Positions 12,281 through 24,503 are shown, counted from the first letter of the stretch. The stretch is DNA of 64,000 nucleotides from Cylindrobasidium torrendii FP15055 ss-10 (GCA_000934385.1 KN880464.1:62001-126000); one strand, 5' to 3'. Notes: generated by a model from the letters alone, not told the origin. Made by a program: numbers and translations.

Positions 12281-14243
12281 TGCGACTGAAGAAGTGCTGA
12301 ACGGTGCAAGAAGCTACGGGGAGAGGTAGAGGGAAAACGAGAAATGAACCCAAGCAGAGGACGAAAGCAAAAGGAAAGAAACCCACACTCCCGTCAAGTT
12401 CCTTTATGCATCAGGGCCACCGCTATCGGGGAAGAAGTAATGTATTTTATGCCGTTTTTTGATGGCGTAGTTTTTAGAAAACCAGATCTCCCAACCCGGA
12501 GATCAAATTCAACACATGTTTGCGAACCCCCAGGTGCGGTATCGGTCAGCCCAACAGACTGGGCCCGCGTCAGATGATTGTGCGTACATTTATGGCGTGT
12601 ATTTCCAGTCGAATGCTTCACCGTCGCCGCATAGCACACTGTTTGTAGCCTTTCGATGTGGCAAGTATCGACGAAAAAGCAACAAAAACAAGCATCGGCT
12701 TCAGTAAACAGGTACCCGTGTAGTTCCCCCGAGGACAGCAGACAGCGCCCGGCACAGGGCCGACTTTCGCTCCCGTTTCTGGTTCTGTCGGCGCGCGCGC
12801 CCACCATCCAACCACCGTCAGCCATGGATCTCATTCGATGCGCTTACACCCTCTCATGCGACCGCGCTTTACTCGTATTATTAGTGATCTGCGCGGCTAA
12901 GTTCATAGGCTTCCACATTGCTGGGCTAGTGCGTCGGGCAATGTTTAAATTTGTGTAAAATCATTGTGCTTATGTACGCCTGCGGCAAAATGCGGCGCTG
13001 CAGGGGCGGGAAGAAGCACGTACTAGCTCAAAGCGTGGGAAACGTTCTTTGATGATTTTGCTTCAAGTCAAACTTGCAAAATGCCACTGCAGCTAGAGTC
13101 GGTAAGCTATAGGGCCATAGGTTGCTGCGAGTCGGTGCCAGTGTGTTCAAGCTCAGCCAAAAGGTTCAGGTCCACTGTCTGATGCGGACCAAGTACGGGA
13201 TTTTTGGCTTGCGACATATTTGCACGTTGGCCCCACTCGTGCGCGCCCTAAGAAGATCTACGGGCGGACAGACGTCCCGAGCCCGCATCTGGAGTAATTT
13301 GTCCAATCGACATGGTCGGCTGGCACTGCCTCGTTACGCCAATCGTTCTACGAGCTCTCATAGAATTCCTGGCGCAAACTCTCTGCGATTAGACTGCACC
13401 CTCTACGCTGTGGGAAGATATCCTGGGAATATTCGTCGGCCGACTCGACTATACTTGCCCTTGCCGAGCGGTGATGATGATGTTACATGAACGCGTCAGA
13501 TAGCCCCAGCAATATATTGGTCCAAATGAACGTGCTAAACCCTTGGTAAGTACTCTTGGTTCTAGTCGGGGGCTCCTTCGCTCCGATCACACGGATTTGG
13601 GGACACGTAGCAGACGATGTCGGAATTTAGAGCTGTAATATTCAAAGACGACACCCGAAAGAGAACTTGCAGCATTACGATGGCCCAACGGCACTTCCAA
13701 AATCATGAAAAATAGAAGCCTGGAGCTACCGGATACGTGAGCAGAGCGTGAGTGTTGTGCCTCTCGAAAACAAGCAAGCGCTCGGTACCCCAATGCTAGG
13801 ATCTCATACAGAGGATGTCAACGAATTAGGCAGGATTTGACCTTCGAGCCCAAGATGGACTCAGAGAACCTGGTCATCAATGACAAGCATGCAATACTCA
13901 ATATCTGCTGCTCATCGATGGTTGTTATGTCCGTCTGTGCTCTTCGTTCATACAGAGAGGAAGACAAAAGGGAAAGGTAAATAGGCAATCAGGAATCAAC
14001 GAGGAGTGCTCTCGACCACGAAATAGCCATTCGCGCAATATGAACTCATATAAACAACTCTATACGCCGGTGATTCTCTCTGCTTCGCGTACAGGTGTGT
14101 TGTCAAGGCAAGTTGAAAGACCCATCTCTGCTCGCCACAAAGTGCCACCGACGAGTCCCTTTTCGGGAACAATGACGTCAAAACCGATCTCTGTGCTATC
14201 TCCCCCATCAATTGAACAGAGATCCCTTCAAGCTCTTGCCATC
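12281..14243. other. Large intergenic region without a supported gene
   Basis: Nearly 2 kb between two divergently transcribed genes. Open frames at 12394-12834, 12656-12958 and 13122-13490 have no recognisable domain, no hydrophobic or coiled-coil pattern and no partner exons. I see no tRNA or terminal repeats. An unannotated non-coding transcript or a degraded element could lie here. Confidence 0.5.
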
Positions 14244-15510
14244 ATGCCTCAGAAAGTTATTATCACTGGCAAGCAGATCTTCAACCAAAAATGACACGGT
14301 GACAAGCTAACAACCGTGTGAAGGCGCCTCTGGTGTCCTTGGAACCGCGGTCAAAAACGCGTTCTCGAAAGGGGATTTCGACGTTCTGGGACTGTCCTTT
14401 ACGCAGACAGGACCGGGTTTGCGTCCCTTGAATCTTCTCGACCAAACAGAGACTGAGAAAGTGTTCACTGAGTTCAAGCCTGATTGTGCGTCCCAATGGG
14501 AAGAAACCTTCCACGCTGGACAATGTAACTGAGCGTTCCTCGAAGGGGTTATTCATTGTGCTGCAGAGCGTCGACCTGATGTCGCAGAGAAGGTAAACCA
14601 CACGCTTTCCTCTTATTCCGCTATCGCAGTAATATTGATAAGTACACTAGAATCCTGATGGGACCCGCGAGGTTTGCCTTGAAAACCCTGCTTTCTGATT
14701 GTCAGCTGCTCATCATCGTCCTGGCTAGCTCAATGTGAAAGTACCGGCGCATCTTGCTTCTCTATCGCAGAGTCAAGGTTTCAAGTTGGTTTACATCTCC
14801 ACTGACTATGTCTTCGACGGGACCTCTCCACCGTATGCCCCAGACGCTCCTACCAACCCGCTGAATGGGTATGGGATAACAAAGCGCGACGGGGAACAAG
14901 CGGTACTCTCTGCGTCTGGTTCCAAGTCCATCGTTCTTCGCGTTCCCGTGCTGTTAGTTTCTTTGCCTTGCCTTCAAGCTTCGTTTGGTGATGATAGTTG
15001 AAACGTTGACCCCACCGCGCAGGTACGGTCCGGCCCCAAAGAACGCAGACTCGGCCGTGAACATCCTTCTCGACGTTGTCCAAGATCAGAGTGGCAAGAC
15101 CTACAAAATGGATCATTATGCGACGCGTTTCCCTACGAATGTTATCGACATTGGGAACTTCCTTGTTCGACTTACAGGTTCGTCCTTCCCGGCTTTTGGA
15201 TGCAAGTGAGCGTCGTGACATCTGATACCGCCCGAATTGTCTTGTAGGCGTGAAGACTGCCATCCCAAGTGTCCTGCATTACTCTGCGGCGGAGCCGTTC
15301 ACCAAGTACGAGATGTGCTTGGTATTTGCGAAGGTGCTGGGGCTACCACACGGCCATATTATTGCGGACGACGCAGAGCCTGCGCCAGGGTCGACGCCGC
15401 GTCCCAAGAACACACAACTCGACACTCGAGGGACAGAGGCGCTAGGTGTCGAAGGCGGGCTTGGATTGTCACTGTTCGAAGAATGGTGGACTGAGTATCT
15501 TAAAAAGTAA
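14244..15510 (+). CDS. RmlD/MAT2B-like NAD(P)-dependent sugar-nucleotide reductase
   Basis: Short-chain reductase of the extended type (RmlD_sub_bind), related to dTDP-4-dehydrorhamnose reductase and to the methionine adenosyltransferase beta subunit. Exon 1 encodes MPQKVIIT plus one base. The intron that follows has a GC donor (G|GCAAGC) and ends ...GTGAAG, restoring G-ASGVLGTAVKNAF so the Rossmann TGASG-x-L-G motif is complete. Then come FKPDWVIHCAAERRPDVAEK, NPDGTRE, and the catalytic STDYVFDG with Y-x3-K in NGYGITKRDGEQAVL. C-terminal parts: LRVPVLYGPAPKNADSAVN, TRFPTNVIDIGNFL, LHYSAAEPFTKYEMC and the end SLFEEWWTEYLKK. About 300 residues, as expected for the family. At least six introns. 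Whether it acts in nucleotide-sugar metabolism or as a MAT regulator cannot be told from sequence. Confidence 0.9.
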
Positions 15511-15694
15511 CTCGAGTACCCCGAGTGCAATAGACACAATGGAGGCGTACTGAAATCTAGTGTTTGTCAATGTCATCTTGCTGCAATGCACGGCGAAGTA
15601 GAGCACAAAACGGACAAAACAGAAAACCATTGCTTATTGTACAATATTTGGAATTTAACACACTACAAGTCCGAATCCACATTGATCATCACCT

Positions 15695-15979
15695 CTACTG
15701 CCTCTCCTGCTCGAACTTCTGCGCTACACTTTCACCAAGCTTGTCAGCGTGATGCGACTGGTTCTGAGCATTCGTAGACTCTTCTTTGAAGTATCCTTTA
15801 TCTCGTTTAGCCCGGAATGCACTCGAATACAAGAATGAGATGAGAGGCAACACACCTTCACGCTGCTTGGAATCAGGAATGCTCTCGGCCTTATCGCCAC
15901 GGATGGAAGAAACACCCATATGTTGGTTGGATCCACCGGTGGCCTCGACTGGGGGAGAGTTTGTACCGATGCCAGACAT
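15695..15979 (-). CDS. Small hydrophilic protein, 74 aa
   Basis: Function unknown. Two exons, with a 59-nt intron at 15797-15855 (donor GTGTGTT, acceptor TAAAG). Spliced protein starts MSGIGTNSPPVEATGGSNQH, continues MGVSSIRGDKAESIPDSKQR and EGYFKEESTNAQN, and ends KLGESVAQKFEQERQ. It is hydrophilic, without signal peptide or membrane segment, and rich in Ser, Gln, Glu and Lys. An unspliced frame also stays open, but it would put a hydrophobic aromatic patch in the middle. A TATA box 76 bp upstream supports it as a real transcript. It resembles small stress-related or intrinsically disordered fungal proteins only in composition. Confidence 0.65.
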   Translation of the reverse strand: MSGIGTNSPPVEATGGSNQHMGVSSIRGDKAESIPDSKQREGVLPLISFLYSSAFRAKRDKGYFKEESTNAQNQSHHADKLGESVAQKFEQERQ

Positions 15980-16428
15980 GATGAATGGTTGAGGGTGGTG
16001 TTAAGTAGGTAAGTGGGAGGGTGATTTATTAGATTCACCTAACTAGATTGAGGGTTATATACCCAGACTTTGTCCTGACGCATAGGTGAGGTCATGGTCC
16101 GTGGAGGTAGCTTAGTCTGCGGCACTCAGAGCAGTGAGCCCCGGTGAGGTCTTAGGCTGCGTCATGACGCGCGAACACGGTCAGGTGACCGTTTGCCAGA
16201 TTGCCCGCTCAATGCTTTACTGAGGATGTTCGTAAAGGCTGCACGAAGACAAGTGGGATTAAGTCAAAGGAGATAAGGTATAGACATTACGCTGTAAGAT
16301 CTAAATACAGTGTCATGCAAGAGTCGTAAGTAGTTCGATAGCAAAGTTCATGCGCGAAAAGCAGTCAAGTCAAGTCTATATAAGCCCGGGCCCCATGTCC
16401 ATTCATCCAAGCTTCATTCGTCTAAAGT
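15980..16428. other. Intergenic between two minus-strand genes
   Basis: Carries the promoter of the 74-aa gene and the 3'-flank of the SYG1-type gene. A TATATAAG-like sequence near 16377-16384 on the plus strand points away from any recognised gene. Confidence 0.5.
16055..16061 (-). promoter_or_regulatory. TATA box for the small 74-aa gene
   Basis: TATATAA on the minus strand, 76 bp upstream of the ATG at 15979. Confidence 0.5.
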
Positions 16429-19400
16429 TCATTTCGAATCCTTCGCACTGCGTTTGTCCTCATCATCCTCATCGTCGCTCAACTCGCGCGACTCCTCCAA
16501 AGAGTAGGGTAGCGGCACCTCGCGCGTAACGCGGTACTGATCCACATTACCCAAGTGTTCGTTCTCTAGTCGATCTGCACAGCGTTAGAAACAATCTCGT
16601 CCACACCAAAGATCAAAGACGAACAGAAATTCCACAACACCCTTCTGAAAACCTCAATGGTCCCAACGATAAACGAGCGTAGGTAGTTGTCCGGTCCAAG
16701 TGCTGGGATGTAGATCACCCATGCAAACCGCAGGATGATGTTCAAAACGATGGTCACATAGTACAGCTAAGAGACAGGACATTAGTCCAAGCGCATTGAC
16801 CTGACGATGGGAGTACGCACCCAAACATAGTTTGTATACAGCAGATCGTCCCTCAAGAATCGATGCTTCGCGCGGGGCTTCATAAGAGACCAATCCATCA
16901 GGAGATCCTGCAGACAGTGTCAGCCCAAGCATCCAATCCCCATCGCGCAAACATACCCAAGTGCCAGCATACAACGCATAAATAGTGTTGAAAAGTATCC
17001 ACAATGCAAAGAACGTCCCACGACCACCTACAACAACACTCAGTAACGAACGCTATCGCAAAGAAATGACTGACCATGGTGTCGCCACAAGTAATAGAAA
17101 AGATAGCTCACAATACCAGACGCATACTTCCCACCCTACACAACCTTCGTTAGCATACGCATCTCCTTTGCGCACCAGCAACTCACGTTGATCAAATGTG
17201 TATTCAAGCCCGAATCCGCATAACGCCTCACACTCTGCACAAATCGAATGAACAACGGGAGCTGCGCTAGAACGAAGGCCGCTGGCCAGATAGCCGCCTT
17301 GTTCCCACATTCCCCATGCCATCCTGGGTCGAATCCCTTGGCGTACGTGCAAACGAGCAGCGGAAGATTACTGAGTGTGAATACCAGGGAGCAGAACTGG
17401 TCACCCATCCAGAAATCCGCGAACTGAATGTATGGTCAGCAAGTGGTTCTCGATGACGAAGAGTAAAGTGGATGTGCACCTCAACGCGAGTAAACCCAGG
17501 CATGAGCAGTCTGTTGATGCGTTTGACCAGCCACGAACGCGAGTGCTTCGACATAATGGGGAACGGGTCGAACACCAGCACCGCTGCTATCCCTAACCAT
17601 ACAAGAGCCCAATACTGAGGCAACATCCCTCCACCTTCTCCTGCGCGCAAAAACGAGAGAAAGAACGAATAGCACAACGTCAACAAGAGGAAGCTGGGCA
17701 AGACGGCATATTGTCGATAGTCAAGGCGTGTACGAGGTTCCAATTCTGTTAGAACGTGAATTTGGCATCTTGAATCCAACGAGCAGGGCACGTACCGAAA
17801 ATGAAAACGTAGTTGACCCGCGAGTTAGACCAGACGATAAGATTCGTTGCTACAAGTAGCGAGAAAAGGACGGGCACGAAGAGTATGCCATAAACATAGA
17901 GCAGAGCGCCCCATCCAGGATAATCCTCGCGAACATCCTCTCGGAAACCTGCCATCCTGGTTAGCCATACACATAGGCAAGGTAGGTGCGGAGTGGACAC
18001 ACTCAGATATATCCCAGCCACAAAAGCCGGTATTGCCAGTCCAATCATCAAGCCTGCAGACGTCGTCTCGAAGTGAAAGGTCTGATGCGCCAGTCCGCCT
18101 CGTAAGTTCTTCATGGCCGCTTTTCTGTTCCCGCCAGTGAACTGGAGCACGAACACACTCTCGATTTCGCTCATCATGCCCTTGACGGCCCTGTCGATAG
18201 CAAAAGGCGCACGCTCGACACACTCTGTCATGTATGGGTTCATGAGAGGAATCTGCAATGACGATAAGTAAGTGCATACGGACTAGCCGGAGATGACTAC
18301 TTTTGTGGTCTTTTCGAACTTTTTGAGGGCTTTGCGAAACCCTGTGAGATTGAGCACCTATATGGTGTGAGCGAGGCAACAGGCTCGACAGCCAACAACA
18401 TACACGGTAGTTGTGTAGCATTTCCAAAACCCTGTAAGGTACTTGAGTAAGGTCTTGAATACTTACCCAAAGCCGTAGACGTACCGATAGTGCTCGGTAA
18501 CTGCCTTTTTGAGTTTCTTCTTCGCGTTGGCATAATCCTCTGGGTCCAGATTCCCAAACCTGGCCGCATTTGCCGCAAAGGTTTGGTCTTTTGCGCGTTC
18601 CTTCTGCTTTGGTAGCTTGGAGGTTTTTGGTATACCGAGGAATGTTTCAATCCCGCGTGTCTTGTGTTTCCAATCCTGCAAGCCAAGTTTAGAGTTCGGT
18701 AGAGAAACGGACGTAAATCCGGCGCACGCTGTAGAGCTCTTTATGATAGGCGAGTTCTGTGAGCTGTTCTGACAAGAGTTGCTGGCGTTGCTCCATTTCC
18801 CGCATCCGGGTCAGGTAGAATGAATCGATTTTGTCGAGCTCTGTGTCCAATGCGTCCACGAACGCCTGCTCATGAGAGGTGAGCGACGCCTTTGCATCTT
18901 GCAGAGAAAAATTCCCGGGGAAAGGGTTGCGGGCATTTCCTGTGTGTCATGGGCAAAAAGTTCACTTGATATAAGAATAGACAGACGCACCACGAAAGAG
19001 CGATGTTCGCCTGTTCAACTTCATAAATCGACTCCGTGAGCTAGCCGGGGGAGCAGGGCCAGTCGTGCTCGGTGGTGGGCGCGACGATGGGTTGCCATTG
19101 TTCTCGAACGAAAGTGGCTTGTGCAAGGATTGGATGGTGCTCCCGGAGTCAAAACGCTTGAGCGACGCAGGTGCCGCTGGAACTGGATCGCTTGATGACA
19201 GGGACGACCTTGGAGACTCTACGATGTCGTCTGGGCTTGTGTTCGCATTTTCCTGGTCAATACCCTCCTGACGACGTCGGATGGCCGTTAACCGTTTCTT
19301 GAGCCCGCGGTAGTCGCTTTACAGACGTCAACGCTGGCATCGAGTGCTGCCCTATGCCACGCACATGTATGCCTTTTTCCACTCGGGCGTCTATGCACGA

Positions 19401-19538
19401 ACAACGCCATTAGCGAGAACCGTTTTAACGCGCTGCGCCCTTTGAGACGTACTTGAGTCTCTTGCAAGTATCTGTGTAGGCCAAGAAAATAAGTTGTTTT
19501 TCGCATGTCGGACATGCAGCGCACCTGGCAAACTTCAT
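16429..19538 (-). CDS. SYG1: SYG1/XPR1-type protein with SPX and EXS domains (phosphate export/signalling)
   Basis: Predicted membrane protein of the Syg1/XPR1/PHO1 family, which senses inositol pyrophosphates through SPX and exports phosphate. The SPX start is split over tiny exons: MKFAR | YLQETQ | TPEWKKAYI | DYRGLKKRLTAIRRRQ, the textbook N-terminus. A long low-complexity insert follows (ENANTSPDDI and Ser/Pro stretches). SPX continues with an EFVDALDTELDKIDSFYLTR-like helix and the helices near 18460-18680. The EXS part has repeated membrane segments (e.g. FLLVATNLIVWSNSRVNYVF-like near 17800, and 17267-17700). It ends in a conserved-looking acidic tail, ENEHLGNVDQYRVTRE then EESRELSDDEDDEDK. 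At least eleven introns. Start codon chosen because MKFARYL is the invariant family start. Confidence 0.92.
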
Positions 19539-20091
19539 CACGACTACCGGTAGATGCTCATGGGGGTAAAGATGAAAAGAGACTCGAGGAGCTGATCAAA
19601 GCTCGTTCCTGCAATCATTCTCTGATCCGCCTTTAGTTCAAACGTGGGTGGGCGTGGCTATGCCAAAATTTGGCTTTGTGGACGCACGCTCCAGCCTTTA
19701 ATGAGAACGTTGTCTGCATCGTTGCCTCCGCCGCGCAGCGAGCTGGCATCGAGGCGGGCACTGCTTACTGGACACGGGTCATTCATGAACTGGTCTGATG
19801 ACTTGCCTTCCCCAGATATTAAATCTTAGCCTGAGAGAGGTGCGTGACCACATCGACCCCAAACACCAGTGCTTTGACCTGGCTTTGACACCCACGGTTC
19901 GCTGTTATGCATTCACCAAGTGGCCTCAATCATCAACGGAAAGATGAATGCGCATTATTGACCAGTATAACAGAAGTAAAAGTCCTTGACTCTGGTGAAC
20001 AACGAGTGCACACCGGATTCAAATCAACATGTAAAAAGTCCACAACGCGTTCATCCCCAGAGTCCCTTCACAAAAGTATGTGCTCCGTCCC
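19539..20091. other. Intergenic upstream of the SYG1-type gene
   Basis: 553 bp; promoter of the SYG1-type gene and 3'-flank of the secreted protein gene. No exon recognised. Confidence 0.5.
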
Positions 20092-20829
20092 CTAGGTACG
20101 GGAGTAGAAAAGGAAATCGTTGAAGTTGGTGTACGGGACGGTTTCGCCACTGGTGGTCCAGTTGATGACATACGACCAGTAGTAGTTCCTTAGTGTCTCC
20201 GTGGACCTACACCAATCATTAGGATGTCACTAATCATTCACAAGGAAGGCAACGCACGAAGGATACCCAGACGACCCAAGGTCCGAAGTCGTACGGTAGA
20301 TAAAGTCAACGTAGTTCTGGAATGTGATGGGACATCCCCCTTCCTGCCACGCACAGTCACCGACGATGGGCGCATAGACGTTCGTGTAGTCAAGGGTAGG
20401 AGCACTCGAAGGGTCGAAGGTCGAGTCCTGGCACTGCAAGTAGTCCCTCAAGCTTCCGGCCTACATCAAGTCGCGCTGAGGTCAATACCTAGAATATCGC
20501 GAAGCAAGAAATGAAACGCACGCCCCAGCATGTAGCAGCGGCTACACACGAGTTAGAGCCCCAAGGGTTGTGGGTAGCATTACCCTCGGCCTTGAACGTC
20601 GATACACAGTCGCGGATCTACGATGGATGCATCATGAACTTGGTATCTTTCATATCCTCGGAAATGTTCTTACCATGGCGTTACATCCACCAAAGTTCTG
20701 GTAGTGGTAGTTGCCGACATTCTTAGCCAGCGCCGTGCATGTGTTGGGGTCTATTTCAGCGCGCGCCGCAGGATTCGGAAGGGCGAGGACGATGGAGATG
20801 AGAGAAGTGAAGGCAATGAAGAAGCGCAT
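20092..20829 (-). CDS. Small secreted cysteine-containing protein
   Basis: Function unknown. The start MRFFIAFTSLISIVLALPNP is a clear signal peptide with a likely cleavage after ALP or AAR. Mature part begins AEIDPNTCTALAKNVG. Next exons give IRDCVSTFKAEGNATHNPWG, NSCVAAATCWG, then AGSLRDYLQCQDSTFDPSSA, YAPIVGDCAWQEGGCPITF, QNYVDFIYRTTSDLGSSGYP and the C-terminus NWTTSGETVPYTNFNDFLF then YSRT. There are about eight cysteines and N-glycosylation sequons (NAT, NWT). Three to four short introns. No catalytic motif is seen. A TATA box lies 79 bp upstream of the ATG. It could be an effector-like or wall-associated secreted protein; this is a guess from size and cysteines only. Confidence 0.75.
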
Positions 20830-21619
20830 GGCCGGTGAGAAAATGCTAAGGTTGAATGACCTAGAAGTGAACAAGAAGGGCAACGTTTCTTGTCAAAGCA
20901 GACGAGGCTTTTATAGCTCACGGATTGAAGAGCTCCGGAGAGCACTGGCCGCAAGAGCAGTGTGCTCTGGATAGCAGTAGCATGAGTAAGTAGTACTCGA
21001 CCGACGGCCCAACGGCTTCGGAGTGTTGCTGACTTCGGAAGGTGTCCGAGTGGGCGTGAAGGTGCTTATTTGCGCGTCGAGTACCCATGAGCGTTCCTGA
21101 ATGTCGGAAGTCGAGCACTCATACGGTAAGTAAGTCCGAGGCATGTAAGCCATGTAGCACAACAAGCTCAGGAAAAGCGACAAATTGCAAGTCTGCCTCA
21201 AGTGTTCCAGGCCTGCCGGGGGGCTCGATTATTCCGGGGGAAGTCATGGCACTGAGATTGGAGCAGGAATAGACCAGATGGTGGTTAGACTTAGAACGTC
21301 TTCCTGGTGATCGCATCCTTCCAGCGTCGGAGTCTGAATTTTGCTGTCACGGTCACATGCTACCTTGTCACTCGTTGGACAAAAGGTAAATAATTTACAT
21401 CGCTGACTGTATGTGTGATAATGCATAAGAGTCACAATAGTTATCCCGTTGCTTCCCTCAATTATCCAAGTCCATTGTAGAAGAAGACATCGAACACCTT
21501 GACTCCTTTATAGGCCGGCTTCAGCGACATATTTCCTCTTTGGAAATACTTTGACGTCACATCGGTCCGTTCCCCGTTGTCTCCTGCCACCACCAGGCCA
21601 CCACCATTAACTCATTGCC
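20830..21619. other. Divergent intergenic region
   Basis: 790 bp between the divergent secreted-protein and FAS1 genes. Apart from the TATA box at 20908 nothing specific is seen. Confidence 0.5.
20908..20915 (-). promoter_or_regulatory. TATA box of the secreted protein gene
   Basis: TATAAAAG on the minus strand, 79 bp upstream of the ATG at 20829. Confidence 0.55.
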
Positions 21620-22281
21620 ATGCGGATTACACTTGGATTCCTCTTGCTACCTATTCTGGCACTCTCCCAACAAGTGCCCATTATACCTATAATGCCCGCA
21701 ACAACACAAGAGGGCGGCATGCCCATCGCAGACCTGCTCACCATCGAGCCTTCGCTGTCCATCTTCTACTCGTACGCCCGCGAGCTCGGTGACATCGCCC
21801 GTATGCTGGAAGGCCCGGCCGACAGGAAGTTGACCGTTCTGGCGCCAACGAACAAAGCCGTTATGGCTCTGGCGAGGAAGCCCCACCAGTCCCAGGAGCT
21901 CGAAGAGAAGATTGAGATCAGCGAGCAGGAGTTTTCCGAAAAGTCTACCGAGAACGTGAGGAGATGGGTGGGGTCGCATGTTATCCCAGTGCGTTTCAAA
22001 GCTGTTCCTCTTCGAAAAATAAGGCTAACTGTTCCACACAGGCCGCTGTCGACATGGCCAACTCCCAATCGTACGACACACTCGTTGAGGGCAAGGCTAT
22101 CGAGTTTGCATGCAAAGAGTCGGGTCGACCAGAAGACTGCGTGCTTGATAATGATGTCCACATTAGCGGCGTGCGCGAGGTGCGTCTGTCTGCCAGTCCA
22201 ATTGGCTCAACGTACTGACGAAGCTACCAGGCCTCGAACGGTGTCATATACATAATCTCCAGCACCATCGAAGTCGACTAA
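21620..22281 (+). CDS. Secreted fasciclin (FAS1) domain protein
   Basis: Probable cell-wall or extracellular adhesion protein with a single FAS1 domain. Signal peptide MRITLGFLLLPILALSQQVP. The FAS1 H1 region is LTVLAPTNKAVMALARKP (TVxAPTNxA) and the H2 region is ENVRRWVGSHVIP joined to AAVDMANSQSYDTLVEG. It continues CKESGRPEDCVLDNDVHISG and ends ASNGVIYIISSTIEVD, the terminal strand of the fold (usual N-G-V-I-x-x-I-x-x-V). Two introns: near 21991-22041, and near 22180-22230. About 185 residues, matching a one-domain fungal FAS1 protein. No GPI signal is visible, so it is probably freely secreted or wall-bound. Confidence 0.88.
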
Positions 22282-22678
22282 AGCCTTGTCCCGTATTTGG
22301 AATGTACCATAGCTGTATACTGCTTCCCGCTCAACCTTTTATCGCAGAAAATGACCGTCCTAATTGAATCGCAATGAACGATTTGTACAACCCTTGCCAA
22401 AATCCCTTTGCATCGCATATTTCTGCTACGGAATTCAGACAATGGACTGTAGCCCGCCCAGTGCTTGCTTTCACTATACTATCATTAGTCCAGGTTACAG
22501 GCAGCAGTCCTCCAGACGGACATGTTGAAGCTACCAATGAAGGATACTCGTTCAACATGTTGAAGCCAAAGGTGTACTATGTACATAATCATAGCTGTGC
22601 TAAGTGCGCCGATCGCTGTACGCAACTTGACCAAATACCTCGAGGACCTTCCTTTCCGGCCATAATTTCGACTTCAGG
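22282..22678. other. 5' flank of the F-box tandem array
   Basis: 397 bp. The last 75 bp or so (GCCGATCGC, TTGACCA, AATTT just before the ATG) match the equivalent flanks of array copies 2 and 3. The edge of the duplicated unit therefore lies in this stretch. Confidence 0.55.
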
Positions 22679-24503
22679 ATGGATTCGTCTGTCTTTGACA
22701 AGCTACCTTTCGAGCTCGTGGAGTGCATTCTACGCCTGCAGGAGCCGGAAAGGATAGCAATATCTCGAGAAGTATGTACATGAGCCACTGAACTTATTTT
22801 CTGTATCTGGCTTGTCGACTCTAAGATGTTCACCAGGTCTGCAAACTATGGAAAACTGTTGTTGATAATTCCCATGCCATGCTATATGCGATGACGCTGG
22901 CTAAGTATGGGCTCAAAGAAAATCCTGTGGCCTTGCCTGCGTCTGTGGCGGAGCGACTTGTCCTCCTAAATGCGCAAGTGAACAGCTCGTGGGCTGACAT
23001 GCAACCTGGCTTGGATGCGGGGGAGCTCACCATACCATCTTATCTCATGTGGGAATTCTTTGGAAACGTCTTCGCACTTGCGACAGACGAGAAGCTCGTC
23101 TTTCACCAATTTACGTCGCCAAGGTCAGACAAACCAAGGCTGACATGGGAGGTCCCACTCAAAGGGGAGGGTTCGCTTGACGACTTCGCCATGGATCCGT
23201 CGCAGGATTTGCTAATCCTTGCACGGTACTACACTCCCCTGTGCCTTGGTTTGTTGTAGCTGACCAACTGTAGATCTGGTACATCCCCGCCAATGCTAGT
23301 AACACTGCTTTTTCACACAATGTCGACCGGACACTGGCATCCATTGGCCAAAGGCGCAGAGCTGACTTTTCCAATCCCGTCTTTCGATGTGTCGTCGTAC
23401 TATATCTTAGTCTGCGGCGCATACATTGGGGTCCACTTCAACGATGGGAACGATTCCGGCTTCAGGTTACTCATCATAAATTGGACTTCCGGAGAACTCT
23501 GTATGGTGAGCGTGTCCTCGTGCGGTCCATTCCATTGATATTGACTTGCATTCGCCTGCAGGAACTTCAGAGTGGCAGCGATCATGAGTTGGCATCCTTT
23601 GCATTCATCAGTGAATCCCACATCGCTGTTTGTGCCGTATTAAACCAAGAGAAGGATGATCCTGAACAAGGAATCCGCATATTCAACTTTTTATCGGCGC
23701 AAAAAGTAGTCTTGGTCAATGACAGGGACAGCGTTGACCTGTTGCTCAAGTTTCCTGAGTATCTCCAAGGCATACATGGCTGTAAAATCCGATGCGACCC
23801 GACACCATCATGGCCAGGACAAGGAGACACACTCACACAATTCTACGACGATCCGGACGAGCTCATCTACACAATTTCTATCAGATATTTGGACGGAACT
23901 ATAACACTTGTTGTGCGCAGGGCATCTCTACTTGAACACCTAGGAGGTGAGGTGTGGGACGTCGATTGGAGTGATTGGGGCGAGCAAGGCGCGAGCTGTG
24001 TCGAGATAAACGACAGCGACTCATGTTGGGAATGTCGGACCTTTGGTTCCCTCATGGTGACGGCCAACGAGAAAGGGTCACTCACCGTCTACGACTTCAA
24101 CCAGAAGCGGGCAAGGCTTTTACCGGAATTCTTGGTCGATCCGTTCGACAACTCAGGGGAAGAGGAGGGCCCAACAGATTTGGTACCCGTTTGGCCCAAC
24201 AAGAGTGAAGACAGTGAAGACGAATTGGAGGACAGGGACGCCATCGAAGACGAGAGCGATTGGGAAACGGAGTCCGAGACTAGCTCGGATGCTGATTCAT
24301 ACGATTGCATAGCAGGTCTACCATTTCGAAAGCGCGTCTTCCCAAACGTACTGCCTACTGGAATACAGGATGCAATGATGGGACTTGATTGTATCTTGCT
24401 TGTTGATGTAAGCACATCTGGTTTCCTGGCGTTGGCCAGAGCACTGATAGACGATGCTCAGGTGGTGGATCGCGAAGGCGAATTTCGTGTACTTCCCCTA
24501 TAG
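22679..24503 (+). CDS. F-box protein, tandem array copy 1
   Basis: Predicted substrate-recognition subunit of an SCF ubiquitin ligase; target unknown. F-box at the start: MDSSVFDKLPFELVECILRL, EPERIAISREV then CKLWKTVVDNSHAM. Next comes a conserved block KYGLKENPVALPASVAERL, LLNAQVNSSWADMQ, LTWEVPLKGEGSLDDFAMDP, SQDLLILARY, the usual WD/beta-propeller-like layout of such basidiomycete proteins. Further blocks: AFISESHIAVCAV, DPDELIYTISI, VRRASLLEHLGGEVWDVDW, CRTFGSLMVTANEKGSLTVY, DFNQKRARLLP. An acidic linker (SEDSEDELEDRD) precedes the highly conserved tail LPFRKRVFPNVLPTG, QDAMMGLDCILLVD. Introns near 22772, 23226, 23502 and 24408; the last exon encodes VVDREGEFRVLPL. Confidence 0.85.

Noticed and set aside
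12394..12834. 146-codon minus-strand frame upstream of the arrestin gene
   Set aside because: Lies in the upstream region, has no family resemblance and no exon partner in phase.
13122..13490. 122-codon plus-strand open frame
   Set aside because: No domain, no signal peptide, no splice partner and arginine-rich, random-looking composition.
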